A stretch of 64,000 bases of DNA. Origin: Lycium barbarum (lineage: Eukaryota; Streptophyta; Magnoliopsida; Solanales; Solanaceae). Where the stretch lies: NCBI RefSeq assembly GCF_019175385.1, contig NC_083339.1:81394120-81458119 (forward strand), read 5' to 3'. The position numbers and the translations under genes were made by a program. The notes below the pieces were generated by a model. That model saw nothing but the letters and a program-made list of their open reading frames with translations, was not told where the DNA came from and did no database searches. Position 1 is the first letter of the stretch. The number at the start of each line of letters is the position of its first letter. Positions 11,388 to 23,263 of this stretch are shown piece by piece.

Positions 11388-13168
11388 GTAAGTATCATCG
11401 GCCGACTAAGTATAGCTAATACAATTCAAACAATAAAGCAAGATAGGCAGATAAATCAACAAGTATAAGTTAAACATAATCGGAACCAAGTACATGTCAT
11501 CGCCTAAGTAGAGCATCTAAACCCAAATGTGTTAGTCTCAATATGTCCAATCCGAAACCAACATCATAAGTAAAACACCAAATAATCTCAATATAAATGA
11601 TGATGCAATGCAATGCAATAATGTATGAATGAAAATGCAATACTATGTACACATGTACTCCGGACGGAATACCTCCATGTCTTGGTAGCACAACCTAAGG
11701 TGAATCACGAAGTCTAAGTACCACTCGTCCCAGATCTTTGCCCAACAGATAGACGAGACTCCGAATCTTTGCCCTCAGAGGGTTCTCACCGGCACCACCC
11801 TGGGGGACCCGCGGAGTCCATGTACTCACTCAATCCACAATTTCGGGACTAACATCGGATATCGGACTCTCATATCACTCTCATTTAAAAAATCGAGCCC
11901 AGCTCATCACAGTGTTTCATCAAGTACCAACAATGTATCAAAAGTGTATCATGAAGGATGAGAATGCGTGCAATGTATATGTGAACATCAATAATCAGAT
12001 CAGTATCACAAGTACCAGCATGGGTACGCCAAAAATATCATGATAAACTACACGAGACATACGAAACTCTATCTTCGTATCAACATCAATTATCAGATCA
12101 ATATCACAAGTACCAACATGGTACGCCAATAATATCATGAAAGACTACACAAGTCATACAGAACTCTATTCTCATATCAACATCAATAAGTAAGGTACTA
12201 CCATATCACAATCAATATGTAACAACAGTTCCTAATATCTATTATCATCACGTGGCATCGAGCTAACAACAATGGAACAACCAAGTCACAACATAATGGG
12301 GTGGCTAACCCCAAACACACAACAAGGTCCAACCTAAGATAATATCCAACCCAACTTCATACCTGAAGGTTTACATGCTATCTCCGACAATATCATCTAT
12401 GCTTCACTATATGAAGTATCACCAAGGGTAAGCCATAACCTACCTGGATGGCCGAACAACAAACACCAGCAATCGCTATTTTGCCTTGCCCTTCCGCTGA
12501 GCCTAAAGATCAAAGAAGTTTAGGCATATTCGAAATCTAGATTATAAATCATGAATATTGTTACTTATATTTCTATCATTCAAAATAGGTCAAAACCAAC
12601 CTGAGAATTTAGAGAAACGGGCCGTACAAGGACAAACGGGAAACTCAGAGGTAAAATATCAAATTAAACACTAGGTGATCAAAACCCATAAACTAATTGC
12701 TGAATTAACACAAAGATTTACCCCATTTCGAAATTCAAGCAAAACCCCCAATTTTGGGTATAAACCCTAACTCTTAGATTCAAAATTCAACACTAATAAT
12801 GGAAGATATATGATTAACAACTTTAGATACATCATAATCTAGCATAAACCCAACCAACAAATCTTGATTTAGAACCCTAGATGAAATATCCATTAAACTC
12901 ACTTTTATCTTCTTCACTTAAGGAATTAACAAGAGTAAGGGATTCTAAGATGATTAGGAATAATGAATTAGCAAGGATATTAGGAGGACTTACCACCAAG
13001 AATTTTCTCTAAGAATCCTCTAGAATAGTTCCCAAGAGCTCAAATTTTGAAATGGTGATAAATGATAGACTAATGGCTTTTTAGTACACACTTAATGAAA
13101 TAACAGGCCCGATACCACCACGGGACGGTGTGGGCAAAACAGACTAGTGGCGTCTCACCATTACGGCG

Positions 13169-13186
13169 GTGCCGCTGGGACGGCAC
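13169..13186 (-). repeat. Palindrome in LTR M
   Basis: GTGCCG and CGGCAC arms around a 6-bp spacer within a 13105-13200 block of related CGGTG/CACCG words. Confidence 0.6.
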
Positions 13187-13706
13187 TGGTGCCTCTCTGG
13201 CAAACACCAGGTACCAGAATCCTAAATGTTTTTCCAAGTCTCAACCGAAATCCCGACCAACTCCCGAGGTCATCTGATCACAAACTACCTACACAGACCC
13301 ACATAAAAACATGCTACAAACGCACTCGTGACCTCAGAATTTCCAACGAAGGTATCATTGACCGAGTCAACCCCTGATACCTCATTTCCAACTTCCTAAC
13401 TCAAGTCCTAAAATGCATCTGGGTGCATTGGGAACTAAACCAGACATAAACATAAGTTCTAAACGACCATTCAGACCTCTCGGAATCAACAAATTTTTGA
13501 AAAAGGTCTGTTTACCCAAAAGTCAACTTTGAGTCAACTCTTTTTCTCTTTAAGCCCAAATTTCATAAAAAGTCGCCTGAATCAAATCTAGACACCTCGG
13601 GAAGTGTATCAACTGTACCCTCAGGTCAAAAGTGAGCTAACCAAGCTCGAAAAAGGGTCAAAATGGCCAGAAATGCTATAACAACCAAACGGGTCATTAC
13701 AAACAA

Positions 13707-13867
13707 TTAAAGATTCTTCAACTTAGCAACCTTCCAACTTAAGCTAACTCGGGAGTTGTGCCAACTACACCCACTATATAACAATCCAAAACAAGTAAAG
13801 GGGTAGATTTAAAAGGGCAAAATAGGCAAACGAGAAAACAACCAAAACGGCCTAACGGGTCGTTACA
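13707..13867 (-). mobile_element. LTR P, start arm
   Basis: The first 161 bp of LTR P on the minus strand, ending in TGTAACGACCC at 13867 and followed by the TAATA duplication (13868-13872) and then LINE sequence. Confidence 0.78.
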
Positions 13868-14473
13868 TAATAATAGCAGGGACAGCTTGATAAATACATT
13901 TGACATAAGGCTTTCCAGGAATATCCCACAAACTATTGATTGTTTGAATAACCTGAAGATTATCAATATTTATCCCAACTGGATTACAAAAATACTTCTA
14001 GATGGCCTAGGCAATTGGTGATTTTAAGAACACATGGGAAAAATCCTCCACTTCTAGATGTTGGCAACAGTAAAATCTGGCAAGGCAAAGGCAATTTGAA
14101 TTTCCAAAACTTCCACATAAAGAAAGAAATCTCTATAGGTCGTCCTTTCAACCACATTTGCTTATAAAGAATGCTAGATTCCCTTCTTTGTCTTAGAAGT
14201 TGAAAAGCAGAACTTACTGTAAACTTGCCTCTAGAGTCCAACTTCCAGTATGCCTTATCTTCCTGCATATTCTCATCTGGAGGTTTAATATTTTGCACAA
14301 TGTGATTAGCCATTTCTTCAGAAAGAGATCTTTTAGCATCTGTCATCCCATTTCCCTTTCTCTGCTGCTTCTTTTACAAGAATAATAGTTGGGTCAGATA
14401 CAAAATTTGGTGGAGTGATGTGATATAGAGCTCCCAACCCTGTCCAATTATCAAGCCAGAAATATGAATTCCC
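13868..14473 (-). pseudogene. LINE ORF2: zinc-binding (zf-RVT) region
   Basis: The minus strand encodes the zinc-binding reverse transcriptase region that follows the RT in plant LINE ORF2 proteins: YWKLDSRGKFTVSSAFQLLR, then SFFMWKFWKFKLPL near 14100-14290. After that the frame shifts and continues as VEDFSHVFLKSPIA and GINIDNLQVIQTINSLWDIP toward 13873, where LTR P interrupts it. Two stops near 13995-14010 fall where related proteins have tryptophan (TGG to TAG). The stretch 14347-14473 continues the domain but contains frame breaks. Identity is certain at the family level; the copy is dead. Confidence 0.85.
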
Positions 14474-16062
14474 TTATTGAACCTTCCACCATATTTCATG
14501 TTCAATCTCATCTCTATGATCGATCATCTTCTTCCACACATAAGTACCTGACTTAATATGATCCATCACTGCATGAAACTTCTTCAAATATTTATTGCTA
14601 ATAAAAGTCCTCAAAAGGGACTGTTTAGTACTCATGTTCCACCAAAGTTTTGCAAACAAGGATTTAGACATATTTTGTAGACTTCTAAATCCTATACCCC
14701 CTTCCTCTGTTGGATGACATAAAAGTTTTCTAGGTTGCCCAATGCTTGCTTGAATTACCAACTGAGTTGCTCCAAAAAAAAAAACTTTGCAAACAGACTG
14801 TGTATCTGTGCAAGTACTCCATGAGGAGGATCACAGGCTGATAGCAAGTGGATGGTCACACTTTCAAAAAATGCTTGATCAGTGTTTTTCTCTCCCCAAT
14901 AGATAAAAACTTTCCAGTCCAAGAACTAAGTCTATTCTGATTTTTTTCGATCATCTCCTTATAATGAATATTCATTCTCCTCCCATGATAAACTGGCACT
15001 CCTAAGTAAGTAAAATGAAATTCTTTTTCTGGGATTTGAGTAACATTATGCACCACCGCCTTAACGTTCTGTAAGGTCAAGTGATGCATATAAACTGCAC
15101 TTTTATGTTTATTAATCCTTTGGCCACTGGCCTTGTCATAGTTAGTTAGAGTCTCCACAACAAACCTTAAATATTCCTCATTAGCAGAAGTAAAGATAAT
15201 AGTGTCATCAGCATATGCCAAATGATTGACATATGGACTCTATTTTGGCATCACATACTCTTTGTAGTTAACTTCATTAAACAGTGCATTCAGTGCCCTA
15301 GACAAACATTCAACAGCTAGTATAAAAAGAGTAGGAGATAGTGGATCCCCTTGCTTTACCCCTCTTAAAGATCTGAAAAAACCATGTGGTTGCCCATTGA
15401 TCAAAATAGAGTACCAGTCGTTAGAAATGATCTTGAACACCAAATCAATAGTGAATTCACCAAATCCCATTTTCCTCAACACTTTGGTCAAAAATAAGCA
15501 TGATACCCTATCATAAGACTTATCCATGTGAAGCTTGATGACCATATTAGCAGGCTTTCCTCTAATTCTAATATCATGTACAATTTCCTGGACCAAAATA
15601 ATATTCTCTACAAAATTTCTACATTTAACAAAGCCAGATTGTTGAGGTGAGATAATACTAGGTAGAAACTGTACCAAACTTGAGAATACATTACTTGTGA
15701 AATTACTCAAACTAATAGGCCTCATATCAGAAGAAGTGTTGATTTCTTTGTTCTTAGGTAACAAAAATAAATTGGTACAAGTGATATACCTAGGTAGTTC
15801 ATGTCCACAGAAGAATGATCTCACCATCTTCACTATGTCCTTGGAGATAGTGTCCCAATAAGCTTGGAGGAATTTTCCTGTAAATCTATCTGGACCCCCT
15901 GCACTATCCCCCTTTAACCCAAATACTGCCTTCTTAACCTCTTCTTCTTCTTCTTCTTCTTCTTCTTCTTCTTCTTCTTCTTCTTCTTCTGGTATTTCAT
16001 AAAGCTTCTGATTCTGTTCTTCTGTAACCATTCTAGGAATCCTATCCAGCATAGAAAATTCA
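14474..16062 (-). pseudogene. LINE ORF2: reverse transcriptase domain
   Basis: Non-LTR reverse transcriptase on the minus strand. In order: a poly-Glu stretch (15940-15990), GGPDRFTGKFLQAYWD, MRPISLSNF, PQQSGFVKCRNFVENI, a domain-A segment KLHMDKSYDRVS near 15520-15545, GVKQGDPLSPTLFIL, then YADDTIIFT (15195-15220). Beyond that come the thumb region (14856-15150) and EEGGIGFRSL (14474-14761). Related proteins have KLDM..AYDRVSW, so the first catalytic Asp appears to be His here. An in-frame TAG (15240-15242) separates domain B from YADD, and frames change near 14780 and 14850. It would copy LINE RNA by target-primed reverse transcription if intact, but this copy cannot. Confidence 0.9.
15940..15990 (-). 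repeat. In-frame (GAA)n microsatellite inside the LINE reverse transcriptase
   Basis: About 17 CTT/GAA triplets, read as a run of Glu residues just before the KAVFGLKGDSAGGPD segment. Related LINEs have a few acidic residues here (from memory), so the repeat looks like slippage expansion of an ancestral Glu tract. Confidence 0.9.
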
Positions 16063-16499
16063 GTAGGATTACTTTCTTCTCTAAATTAATCAGAGAAGAA
16101 TCTGATTGCTTCCTAAGCTATCTCCTCTTCAGATTCTAGCCATGTACTTGTTTGATCTTGGATTCTTTGCAAATGTAGTTTCCTCCTTTTCCATTAACAT
16201 GAGAATGAAATAATTTTGTGTTTCTATCCCCATCTTGAAACGACTGCATACCAGTTTTTTGCTTTCAAAATTTCTTTTCAATAGCATAAAATCTAATCGA
16301 ATTAGCTTGTACCCTCTAAAGCCTCTTTATTCAGTCCTGTAGGATTCTGTTAAGATTCCCTCTCATGTACTTGTATCAGATCCTCAAGAGAAGATATTTT
16401 TCTAAATATATCACCATAAGAATCCCTGCTCCACTTAGAAAGAGCTCTTCCAACCTTTTTTTAACTTATTATGGAAGTTAAGGAGGGGGTCTGAACCAT

Positions 16500-17290
16500 A
16501 AGATTCCTCCCAGTTTTCTTGGATCACATTTTGAAATGATTCATGTTCAACCCCAAAAGTTAAGAAATATGAAAGACTTTTTAATAATTCTACCATCAGC
16601 TTTCATGTTCACCAACAAAGGAGAATGGCCATACCCTTGTTTAATAAGATGCTCAATACCCAAGTTAGGAAATTTATTTTGAAGAGCCTGATTTCCAAAG
16701 TATCTATCCAATCTTTTAAAGATACGGGCCTCATCTGCTCTCTCATTCCACCAAGTGTATATGCTTCCAGTAAATCCCAAATCCACCAATAAACAGGTGT
16801 CAATACAATGCCTAAAGTCCTCAGTTTCTGCAAACTGAACTGGTAATCCTCCAAATTTCTCAATGTCATCAGTAATTACATTGAAATTTCCCCCTACAAG
16901 CCATGGAATAGTGACATAAGATGAAATCTTATACAAATCTTCCCATAAATCAATTCTGCCACTTTTTTCAGTACTTGCATACATAACTGTAACCAACATT
17001 TCCTATCCATCCCCCAAATGAGTAAATTTGCAAGATAACATTTGTTCAGTGTCTCCTTGAATTTCAACTTGTATGTCAGGTTCCACAAATAGCCAGATTT
17101 TCCTATTTACATTATGACAAGTTGTTTCCATATTAAGCCATAACCTGTACATCTTGATATGCCTTACATGCTAGAAAGACTCTATTAAGGCGACATAGGT
17201 GAAATATTTCAGTTTGTGTAGTAGTACCACCCTCTCAAAGGCCTGTTGAGTGTTTCCAGACCTTATGTTCCAAATAAGTGAACTATTTAT
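16500..17290 (-). pseudogene. LINE ORF2: AP-type endonuclease domain
   Basis: The minus strand encodes the apurinic-like endonuclease that nicks the target DNA. WNIRSGNTQQAFERVV starts near 17265, followed by the KIWLFVEPDIQVE and VTVMYAS segments, PWLVGGNFNVI (16870-16905), YTWWNERADEARIFKRLDR (16685-16755) and YGHSPLL (16615-16640). In active relatives the motifs are GDFN and SDH; here they read GNFN and YGH, so two catalytic positions are changed. Stops occur near 17000 and 17175. The domain lies directly upstream of the RT region, as expected for LINE ORF2. The region 16063-16546 is the linker, which is frame-broken. Confidence 0.85.
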
Positions 17291-19240
17291 TGGGAAACTC
17301 CTTTGGCATAAGCTTTTCTTGTTTGTACTACTCCCACTGTCTTGGGTGGAACACTTCTATCCCTTTCTTTGTGACCCCTTTTAGCTTTTGATATGTGCTT
17401 ATGAGATATGTCCCCTTTAAATGTCTTCCATAGTATCTGATGTATGGGTATCTCCTTCTTCCTCTTCCCCAATTTCTATTTCTATGACCTTCTCTTCATT
17501 ATGTGCAGTATTCTTGACTTCATGATCTTTAGCTATCAATTGGTAATTATGCTTTCCTAAACTTTCCTATTCCTCTTCTATTGTATCATTACTGTTTTGA
17601 CCTTTGTGATCCATTTCTTTTTTTATCAACCACCTCTATCCTTCTTTCATTTATCCCATTCTCATTTGCAGATGATGCAGTATCTCCATCTTCCATCATT
17701 TCTTCTGCTTCCAACTCTGCATCTGGTGGCTTTTCATGTATTTCTTTCTCTTGGTTTGTGTGCTACCCCACTAATGTTTCCTTCTATTGTTCAGAAGTTG
17801 AATTGACCCTGTCTTGTACCTCTATATGTATGGGTACTCCTTGCCCTTCTGAGTCCTATTTTCCTATATTGTACATGTCTCCTTTGTCACCAATTTTCAC
17901 AATATATGTGATAGTTCTCTTTGTATCATGCGTGGCTGTCTCTTCTGGTTGAGTATCTTCTGCTCTTTTTTCCTTTACGTTGTCTTGCTCCTGACTGTTG
18001 TCTGGTACTTGCTCTTTCATGGTCTGATCTTCACCCATTATTACTCTATTTTCCAAAAGCATCATCTACCCATGGCCTAGTTGTCTCTTTGATAGCATTT
18101 GTACTATCAGTGATCCCTCCTTCAGTTTCCTTGTGATTTCCTTGCTCATCTTCTAGATCCACCAAAGTGTTGAATTTGTTGCTTGTAGTAGTGACTGTTG
18201 CCTCCCTTTGTTTGCTTTGGTGAGCATTTCCCTCCTCAGCATTGAAGTTCCTGTTATCTTTAATGGGATTCTAATTTCAAGGATTGCCTAAAACTCTCCC
18301 ACTAGGTAAAATTCTAGTTGAATGATTGTAATAATTATTGTACCTTCTATGATTGTATCCCCTATTGTTCTTATGTCCATCATATCCTGTTGCTTTCCTG
18401 CTTGTTATTTTTTCTTGCCTTTGTCATTAGCCTCCTTGATATTATGTTGTTCATGTGTTTGTATCTTCTTGCCTTCTCTGTGTTCAACCTCTTTGTCCCC
18501 CTTAGGTTCCTTAGTATTTATCTCACTGTAAGCCCTTTCTGTCTTTTGATCTTTTACAATGGTATTCACCTGATCTTCTTCCTCTCCATCATTTTCATTC
18601 TGAGCAAGCTCCGAATGAATAATTCTACAATCAAATTGATTATGCCCCTGTAATTTACATTCCTTGCAATACTTAAGAAGGTGATCATATTGAATCTAAA
18701 CATTAACAGTCCTTATTGTTCATGTTTTTTCATTTTCAATATTCATCCTCGCTATTTTGGGAATCCGATAACAAACCTACTAGAACCTTGACCCTAGCAC
18801 AACTAGGTCTATTCTTATGTATAGTAGTCATATCCAACTATATAGGAATACCCACTGCCGATGCAATTGAAAAAAGAGTCTCCTTCACAAAGTATGTACG
18901 CAATAGATTTGGAAAGGAAATCCATGTCATTGCCTTTGATGTTTATTCATTAATCTTGAACTTCGCATCATATATCAAAGGTCTCAGTTGGTACGAATAT
19001 CCCTCTCTATCTTGAATGTATTATACAGGTTTTGATGTGAAATTCACAAAGTCTTCAAAAAGAGTACATCTGACAAGCACATGTCGGTTTCTTAGAAAAC
19101 CTATTCTACACTCGCCCTTTATTCCACATTGTGCATAGGTTATTCGACGAGGTTGCCAATATCTGGCTTTCCATATGAAAATTTCCCCAATGGAATTGGG
19201 TCAGTTTCCAACTCCTTTTTCTTTGGGTTTGTTTCCTAAT
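17291..19240 (-). pseudogene. LINE ORF1: DUF4283 / CCHC RNA-binding protein
   Basis: ORF1 of the LINE on the minus strand. From 19230 leftward: GKFSYGKPDIGNLVE, FLKTL and YNTFKIERD remnants, REGYSYQLRPLIYDAKFKIN, TWISFPNLLRTYFVKETLFS, ASAVGIPI, and NRPSCARVKVLVGLL (18740-19015). The CCHC knuckle YCKECKLQGHNQFDC follows near 18630-18675. This is the DUF4283 plus zf-CCHC layout of plant LINE ORF1 proteins, which bind element RNA. The remainder (17291-18600) is a low-complexity, charged tail with many breaks. The N-terminal 40-50 residues expected in the family are not seen, so the element seems to end or lose homology near 19240. The plus-strand ORFs drawn through this region are antisense shadows. 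Confidence 0.85.
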
Positions 19241-19740
19241 CTCCTTTTTGATTTTGTGACCACAATTTGTTTCTTATTCTCCATTAAAATTGCAGTTGTC
19301 TCCATTTTTGCTATTTTGTTTGTTTTCTCTTAATCTTATTTTCCTTTTTGTTTAGTTGTCTTCATTTTTTTTGTTCTTTCTTTATTTTTGTCTTTTCTCC
19401 TTTTTTTTAAAGATGTAAATAGAATAAAAAAATAAAAATTTTAACTAAACACTTTTAGATTAATAAAATATAAAAAAAATTAAATAATTAGACCACAACA
19501 AGAAACAATATAAAAAACATATTAAAGTCACTAGCTTATTTATTAAAATTTAGATTAATAAAAGATATATTTTCATAATTTTTCTCTTTTGCAAAGGAAA
19601 ACAAAAGTTATATGTATCTATAATATGACCCTTTTTTTTTATTTTTTATAACTTTCTAAAAATGATACAAAAATTAAGCTTTAACTTTATTTGTTGATTT
19701 TTTTATAGTGTTTTTCTTTTGAAGAAAAGAAGTTATCGTT
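19241..19740. other. AT-rich non-coding stretch
   Basis: T-rich then A/T-rich DNA with no codon structure and no LTR or LINE similarity that I can see. It could include the degraded 5' end of the LINE. Confidence 0.5.
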
Positions 19741-20640
19741 TATGATACCTTGTTAGTATATGATATGTACCATGTAGGTATCATAAAGGGCTGAGAAACC
19801 TTTTTTAAAGGAATGAATCAGTCCTTTATGATACCATGTCAGTATACGACATATACCATGTGAGTATCATAGATGACTGTTTAAGGAATGAATTGGACTC
19901 TATGATATCCTGTCAGTATATGATATATACCGTGTGGGTCATAGATGACTGAGCTCGTTTTTGAAGGAATGAATCGGTCCTCTATGATAATCTTGTCCAC
20001 AAATGATATATCATGTGGGGTCAACCATTCATGACTTCTTGCTAGTAGATGATATATATCATGTGGGTATCATAGAGGATTGAGTTGTGTTTTTCCTGAA
20101 GGAATGCACCAGTCCTCTGTGATACGCAGTCAGTATATGATATATACCATGGGTATCATAGAGGACCGAGAGCTGTTTTTCTTGAAATAATGAACTAGTC
20201 CTCTATGATACCCTATTAGTATATGATATATACCATGGGGAGTATCATATAGCACTGAGTGTTTTTCTTAAAGGAAGAAACTACTCGTCTTCTTTGATAC
20301 CCTGTACATATATGCTATACCATGCGGGTATCATAGAGGGTTGAGTAGTATTTTTTGAATGAATCAATCAATCTTTTATGACACTCTGTCAATATATTAT
20401 ACATACTATGTAGGCATCATAGAGGATTAAGTTGTGTTTTTCTTGAAGGGATGAATTAGTCCTCTATGATACTCTGTCAGTATATGATATATACCAAGTT
20501 GGTATCATAAAGGACTAAGTGTTTTTCTTGAAGGAATGAACTGTCAGGCCTGCATTATACCCTATCAGAATATAATATATACCATCTCGTGTCATAGTAT
20601 ACTGCAACAGTATACTTCAACTGCGACTGGTTTGATATAC
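19741..20640. repeat. Hairpin minisatellite: about ten 74-90 bp units
   Basis: Units start near 19741, 19827, 19901, 19983, 20118, 20204, 20293, 20377, 20465 and 20553. Each begins TATGATACC, passes through GTCAGTATATGATATATACC, reaches GGTATCATA about 27 bp later, then a GAGGACTGAG...TTTTTCTTGAAGGAATGAA linker. TATGATACC and GGTATCATA are exact reverse complements, so each unit can fold into a hairpin with a 9-bp stem. Units 4-5 are partly rearranged. No similar block occurs elsewhere in the window. Confidence 0.9.
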
Positions 20641-20679
20641 TATATACTAGAATAAATTGTTTATTTTTTTAGATATAGA

Positions 20680-20710
<31 letters not shown>

Positions 20711-21175
20711 GATAACATATCACATATCCTTTTAATTGATATAAAAAAAAATAAAGAAGCCAAAAGACAGGTAAAACTAAATTATGGAAAAAACAAACAA
20801 AAAATTAAGACAAACATAATTTGAATAAATGAAATTAGAAAATGAGAAAAAAAAAGTAAATGAAAATCACCAGAGATTAAAAAAGAAGAATAAATAAAAA
20901 TAGATAAAAATATAAATGAAGTTAGATTATGGAGAAAAAAAATTAAAAAGGAACAAAAAATAAAGAAATAAAAAAAGATTGAAGAAAAAAATGAAAAGAA
21001 ATGAGCTAGAATCAAATATGGAATCAGATTATGCTAGAAAAGAAAATACCGTGATTTGCGAAAAAATCAAAGAAAAAAAAGGAGAAAAAAAAAGAAGAAA
21101 AGAAAGAAAAGAAGATAGGAAGTCAAGAAATAAAAAAGAAAAGAAGAAAAAAGAGACAATTACCTACCAAAGCTA
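20641..21175. other. Low-complexity A-rich / purine-rich DNA
   Basis: Includes (ATA)n at 20680-20708 and a long purine tract (about 20930-21165) of AAGAAAAG-type words. The Lys/Glu-rich ORF through it (20979-21290) is compositional and crosses into the next LTR, so it is not called as a gene. Confidence 0.7.
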
Positions 21176-21551
21176 TGGTAACGACCCGCTAGGTCGTTTT
21201 AGGCTTTTTACCTCTTTTTCCCTAAATTACCCTTCCCGTAGTTTCATTTTAGTGTTTATGACTTGTAGGGATGGGTGGCGCAGTTTCTGAGGCAATCGGG
21301 TGGGTTTTGATTGGTTTTGACGATTTTAGAGATTTCTACGTTGAAGAAATGAAAAGGGTTGATCAAAGTCAACATGGGGGATATTTTTTCATTTTCGAAG
21401 TTCCGTCGATTCCACTAGGTTCGGAACGTCATTTATAACTTAGTTGAGTCCTTGTTACAGGTCTTGAGGGGTTCGGGTGTCATTTGGGTCATTGGTTGGA
21501 ATTATGGGCTTTTGAATGTTTTGGAGTTGACCTTGGTCAACACCGGTTTAA
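21176..21551 (+). mobile_element. gypsy-2 5' LTR, first arm
   Basis: Starts TGGTAACGACCCGCTAGGTC and matches the start of the gypsy-2 3' LTR (50910 onward) along its length: the CCTCTTTTTC...AAATTACCCTTC block, GGGATGGGTGG and CAATCGGGTGGGTTTTGAT. It is interrupted by solo LTR B at 21551. It is therefore the missing left part of gypsy-2's 5' LTR, separated from its right part by gypsy-1. No convincing target duplication with the 53697 flank was found. Confidence 0.72.
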
Positions 21552-21985
21552 TGTTACACCTCGTAGTTTTGGACATTGAGGTCCGTTAGGTGCTAGTTGT
21601 TCAACTGCAGACATTGGAGTTACCCTTTAGGAAATATGAGATTATATGTTCTCATCTCGTGGTTATGATGGTTTAAGCTCATGCTATAGGTTATGGAAGG
21701 ATGGGAGAGCAAGTGAATCAAAGAGATTAAGGCTATAGCTTTGGAGAAAGAATATCTTTTCGTATATGAAGAGTTTTGAGGTGAAGTAAAAGCCTAAAAT
21801 GAAGTTCAGGAAGTCTAGTTTCCAACGCAACAAACCGTGCATCGATTGGACATCAGAATCAAACGTTATGAGCATTTTAAGATGGGATGTTAGAGCATGG
21901 GGTTAACCCTGCGCGAACGCACCAGAAGGTGGGACGAACGCGTAGAGGAGAGAGCCCAGCAACTCAGCGCGAATGTGCCATAAGG

Positions 21986-22001
21986 CAGCGCGATCGCGCT
22001 G
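21986..22001 (+). repeat. Perfect 16-bp palindrome in LTR B
   Basis: CAGCGCGATCGCGCTG, with related GCGCGAA words in 21910-21975. It sits about 40 bp upstream of the TATA box. Confidence 0.85.
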
Positions 22002-22039
22002 AGCAAATTTTAAGTCGGTCAAGGCAGACTCCAGAACAT

Positions 22040-22048
22040 TATATAAAG
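22040..22048 (+). promoter_or_regulatory. TATA box of solo LTR B
   Basis: TATATAAAG followed by GGGCTTACCCCC, about 490 bp from the LTR start. Confidence 0.6.
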
Positions 22049-23046
22049 GGGCTTACCCCCTTATTTCTTCATCCAACACCCCAAAACTTCCCCAAATTCT
22101 CTGAAATATCTCCCCAACTTCCACCCCTTAAATCGCGAATTAAGTATAATCTTCGAATTTGGGCTCGGACAGCGTATAGTTGCGATTATAATATCGTATT
22201 GTGGTAAATCTTGGCTTGAAATCAAGGGGATATCGAAGGTATTGCGGTTCTAGCGAGAGTAAAGTACGAATCTCTCCTTAGTGATATTGATTTAAGTTTA
22301 TTTACGAAGATAGAGGTATTAAATCATTGTATCATGGATTAATTGGTTCGGAAATTAGACAAACATCGTGTGGGCTGTTTTATGGAGTATTTTGGTATTG
22401 AGGATGATGTTATTGGTGTTGTTGTTGTTGTTGTGTTGGTTGTTGAAATTATGATTTCGGGCTAGGGATATAAACAGGAGAGATGTTGCCCGAATTTTGG
22501 CAGATTCTAAAGGAGTTTGATGTAAAGACTTGAGATAGGAATATGGAGATAAGCCTAACGATAGTATAATTTCTCTTGAATGTAGATTTACGAGCTTGGG
22601 AGAACAAGCGTTAAGTAGATAAAGTTAAGGCGACCGAAGAGGTATGTTAAGGTTGTCCTTTCTTTCATTTTTGGCATGATCCTATGATATGAACGAACAA
22701 GCGAGTAAATGAGCTTCCATATCACTCTACTCTTAGAAGCACTAGGAGTACTTCGGTCTTTGACGATCTTGTACCCCTGTTATTATGTTCCTTCTGTTCA
22801 TGGGCCTTGAGGTTTCATGCATTAGTAATGTTAGTTCCGCAGTTGTCCACCAAAGTTAGTGTGACATTATATTATTCTGGGAGTTTTATTATTTCATTTT
22901 ACATATGCATTTTATTCATTTACATATGCATATTGACCTATGACCAGAAGGCGTTATATACGCGTATATTATATGTATATGGGGTATGGGGAAAGGGATA
23001 GGCGTTATATACGCATTAACACCTGATCAGCTGGTGCACCTTGATC

Positions 23047-23232
23047 ATAACATATGGATCAGGCCGTACGTTCCTCGGCACTATTATATATGGATCGGGT
23101 CGTACTTTCCTCAGCACTATTATATATGGATCGGGCCGTACGTTCCTCGGCACTATTATATATGGATCGGGTCGTACGTTCCTCGGCACTATTATATGAT
23201 ATATGGGTCGGGCTGAACGTTCCTCAGCACTA
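23047..23232 (+). repeat. 36-bp tandem repeat in LTR B, five copies
   Basis: The unit is approximately TATGGATCGGGTCGTACG then TTCCTCGGCACTATTATA. Copies start near 23051, 23087, 23123, 23159 and 23200. The repeated peptides in both strands' ORFs here come from this array. Confidence 0.9.
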
Positions 23233-23237
23233 TGACC

Positions 23238-23263
23238 TATATATATATATATATATATATATA
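23238..23263. repeat. (AT)n microsatellite
   Basis: Thirteen AT units directly after the 36-bp array. Confidence 0.95.

Larger units (their letters stand above)
10938..13701 (-). mobile_element. Solo LTR M inserted in LTR P
   Basis: A complete LTR on the minus strand running from TGTAATGACCCGTTTGG (ending at 13701) to GGGTCGTGATA (10938). The flanks AACAC (10933-10937) and AACAA (13702-13706) are a 5-bp duplication with one change. It contains an inverted repeat GTGCCG/CGGCAC (13169-13186) upstream of its presumed promoter and a two-hairpin acceptor-like block at 11334-11387. No coding or primer-binding sequence is present. It is related to LTR A and the gypsy-1 LTRs. Confidence 0.82.

Noticed and set aside
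17581..18653. Cluster of hydrophobic plus-strand ORFs resembling membrane proteins
   Set aside because: They are antisense to the low-complexity acidic/charged tail of LINE ORF1.
20979..21290. Lys/Glu-rich ORF, possible nuclear basic protein
   Set aside because: It is translated purine-tract low complexity and runs into an LTR; no domain or conserved codon pattern.
23047..23232. Evenly spaced repeats resembling a CRISPR array
   Set aside because: Eukaryotic LTR context, repeats are head-to-tail without unique spacers.
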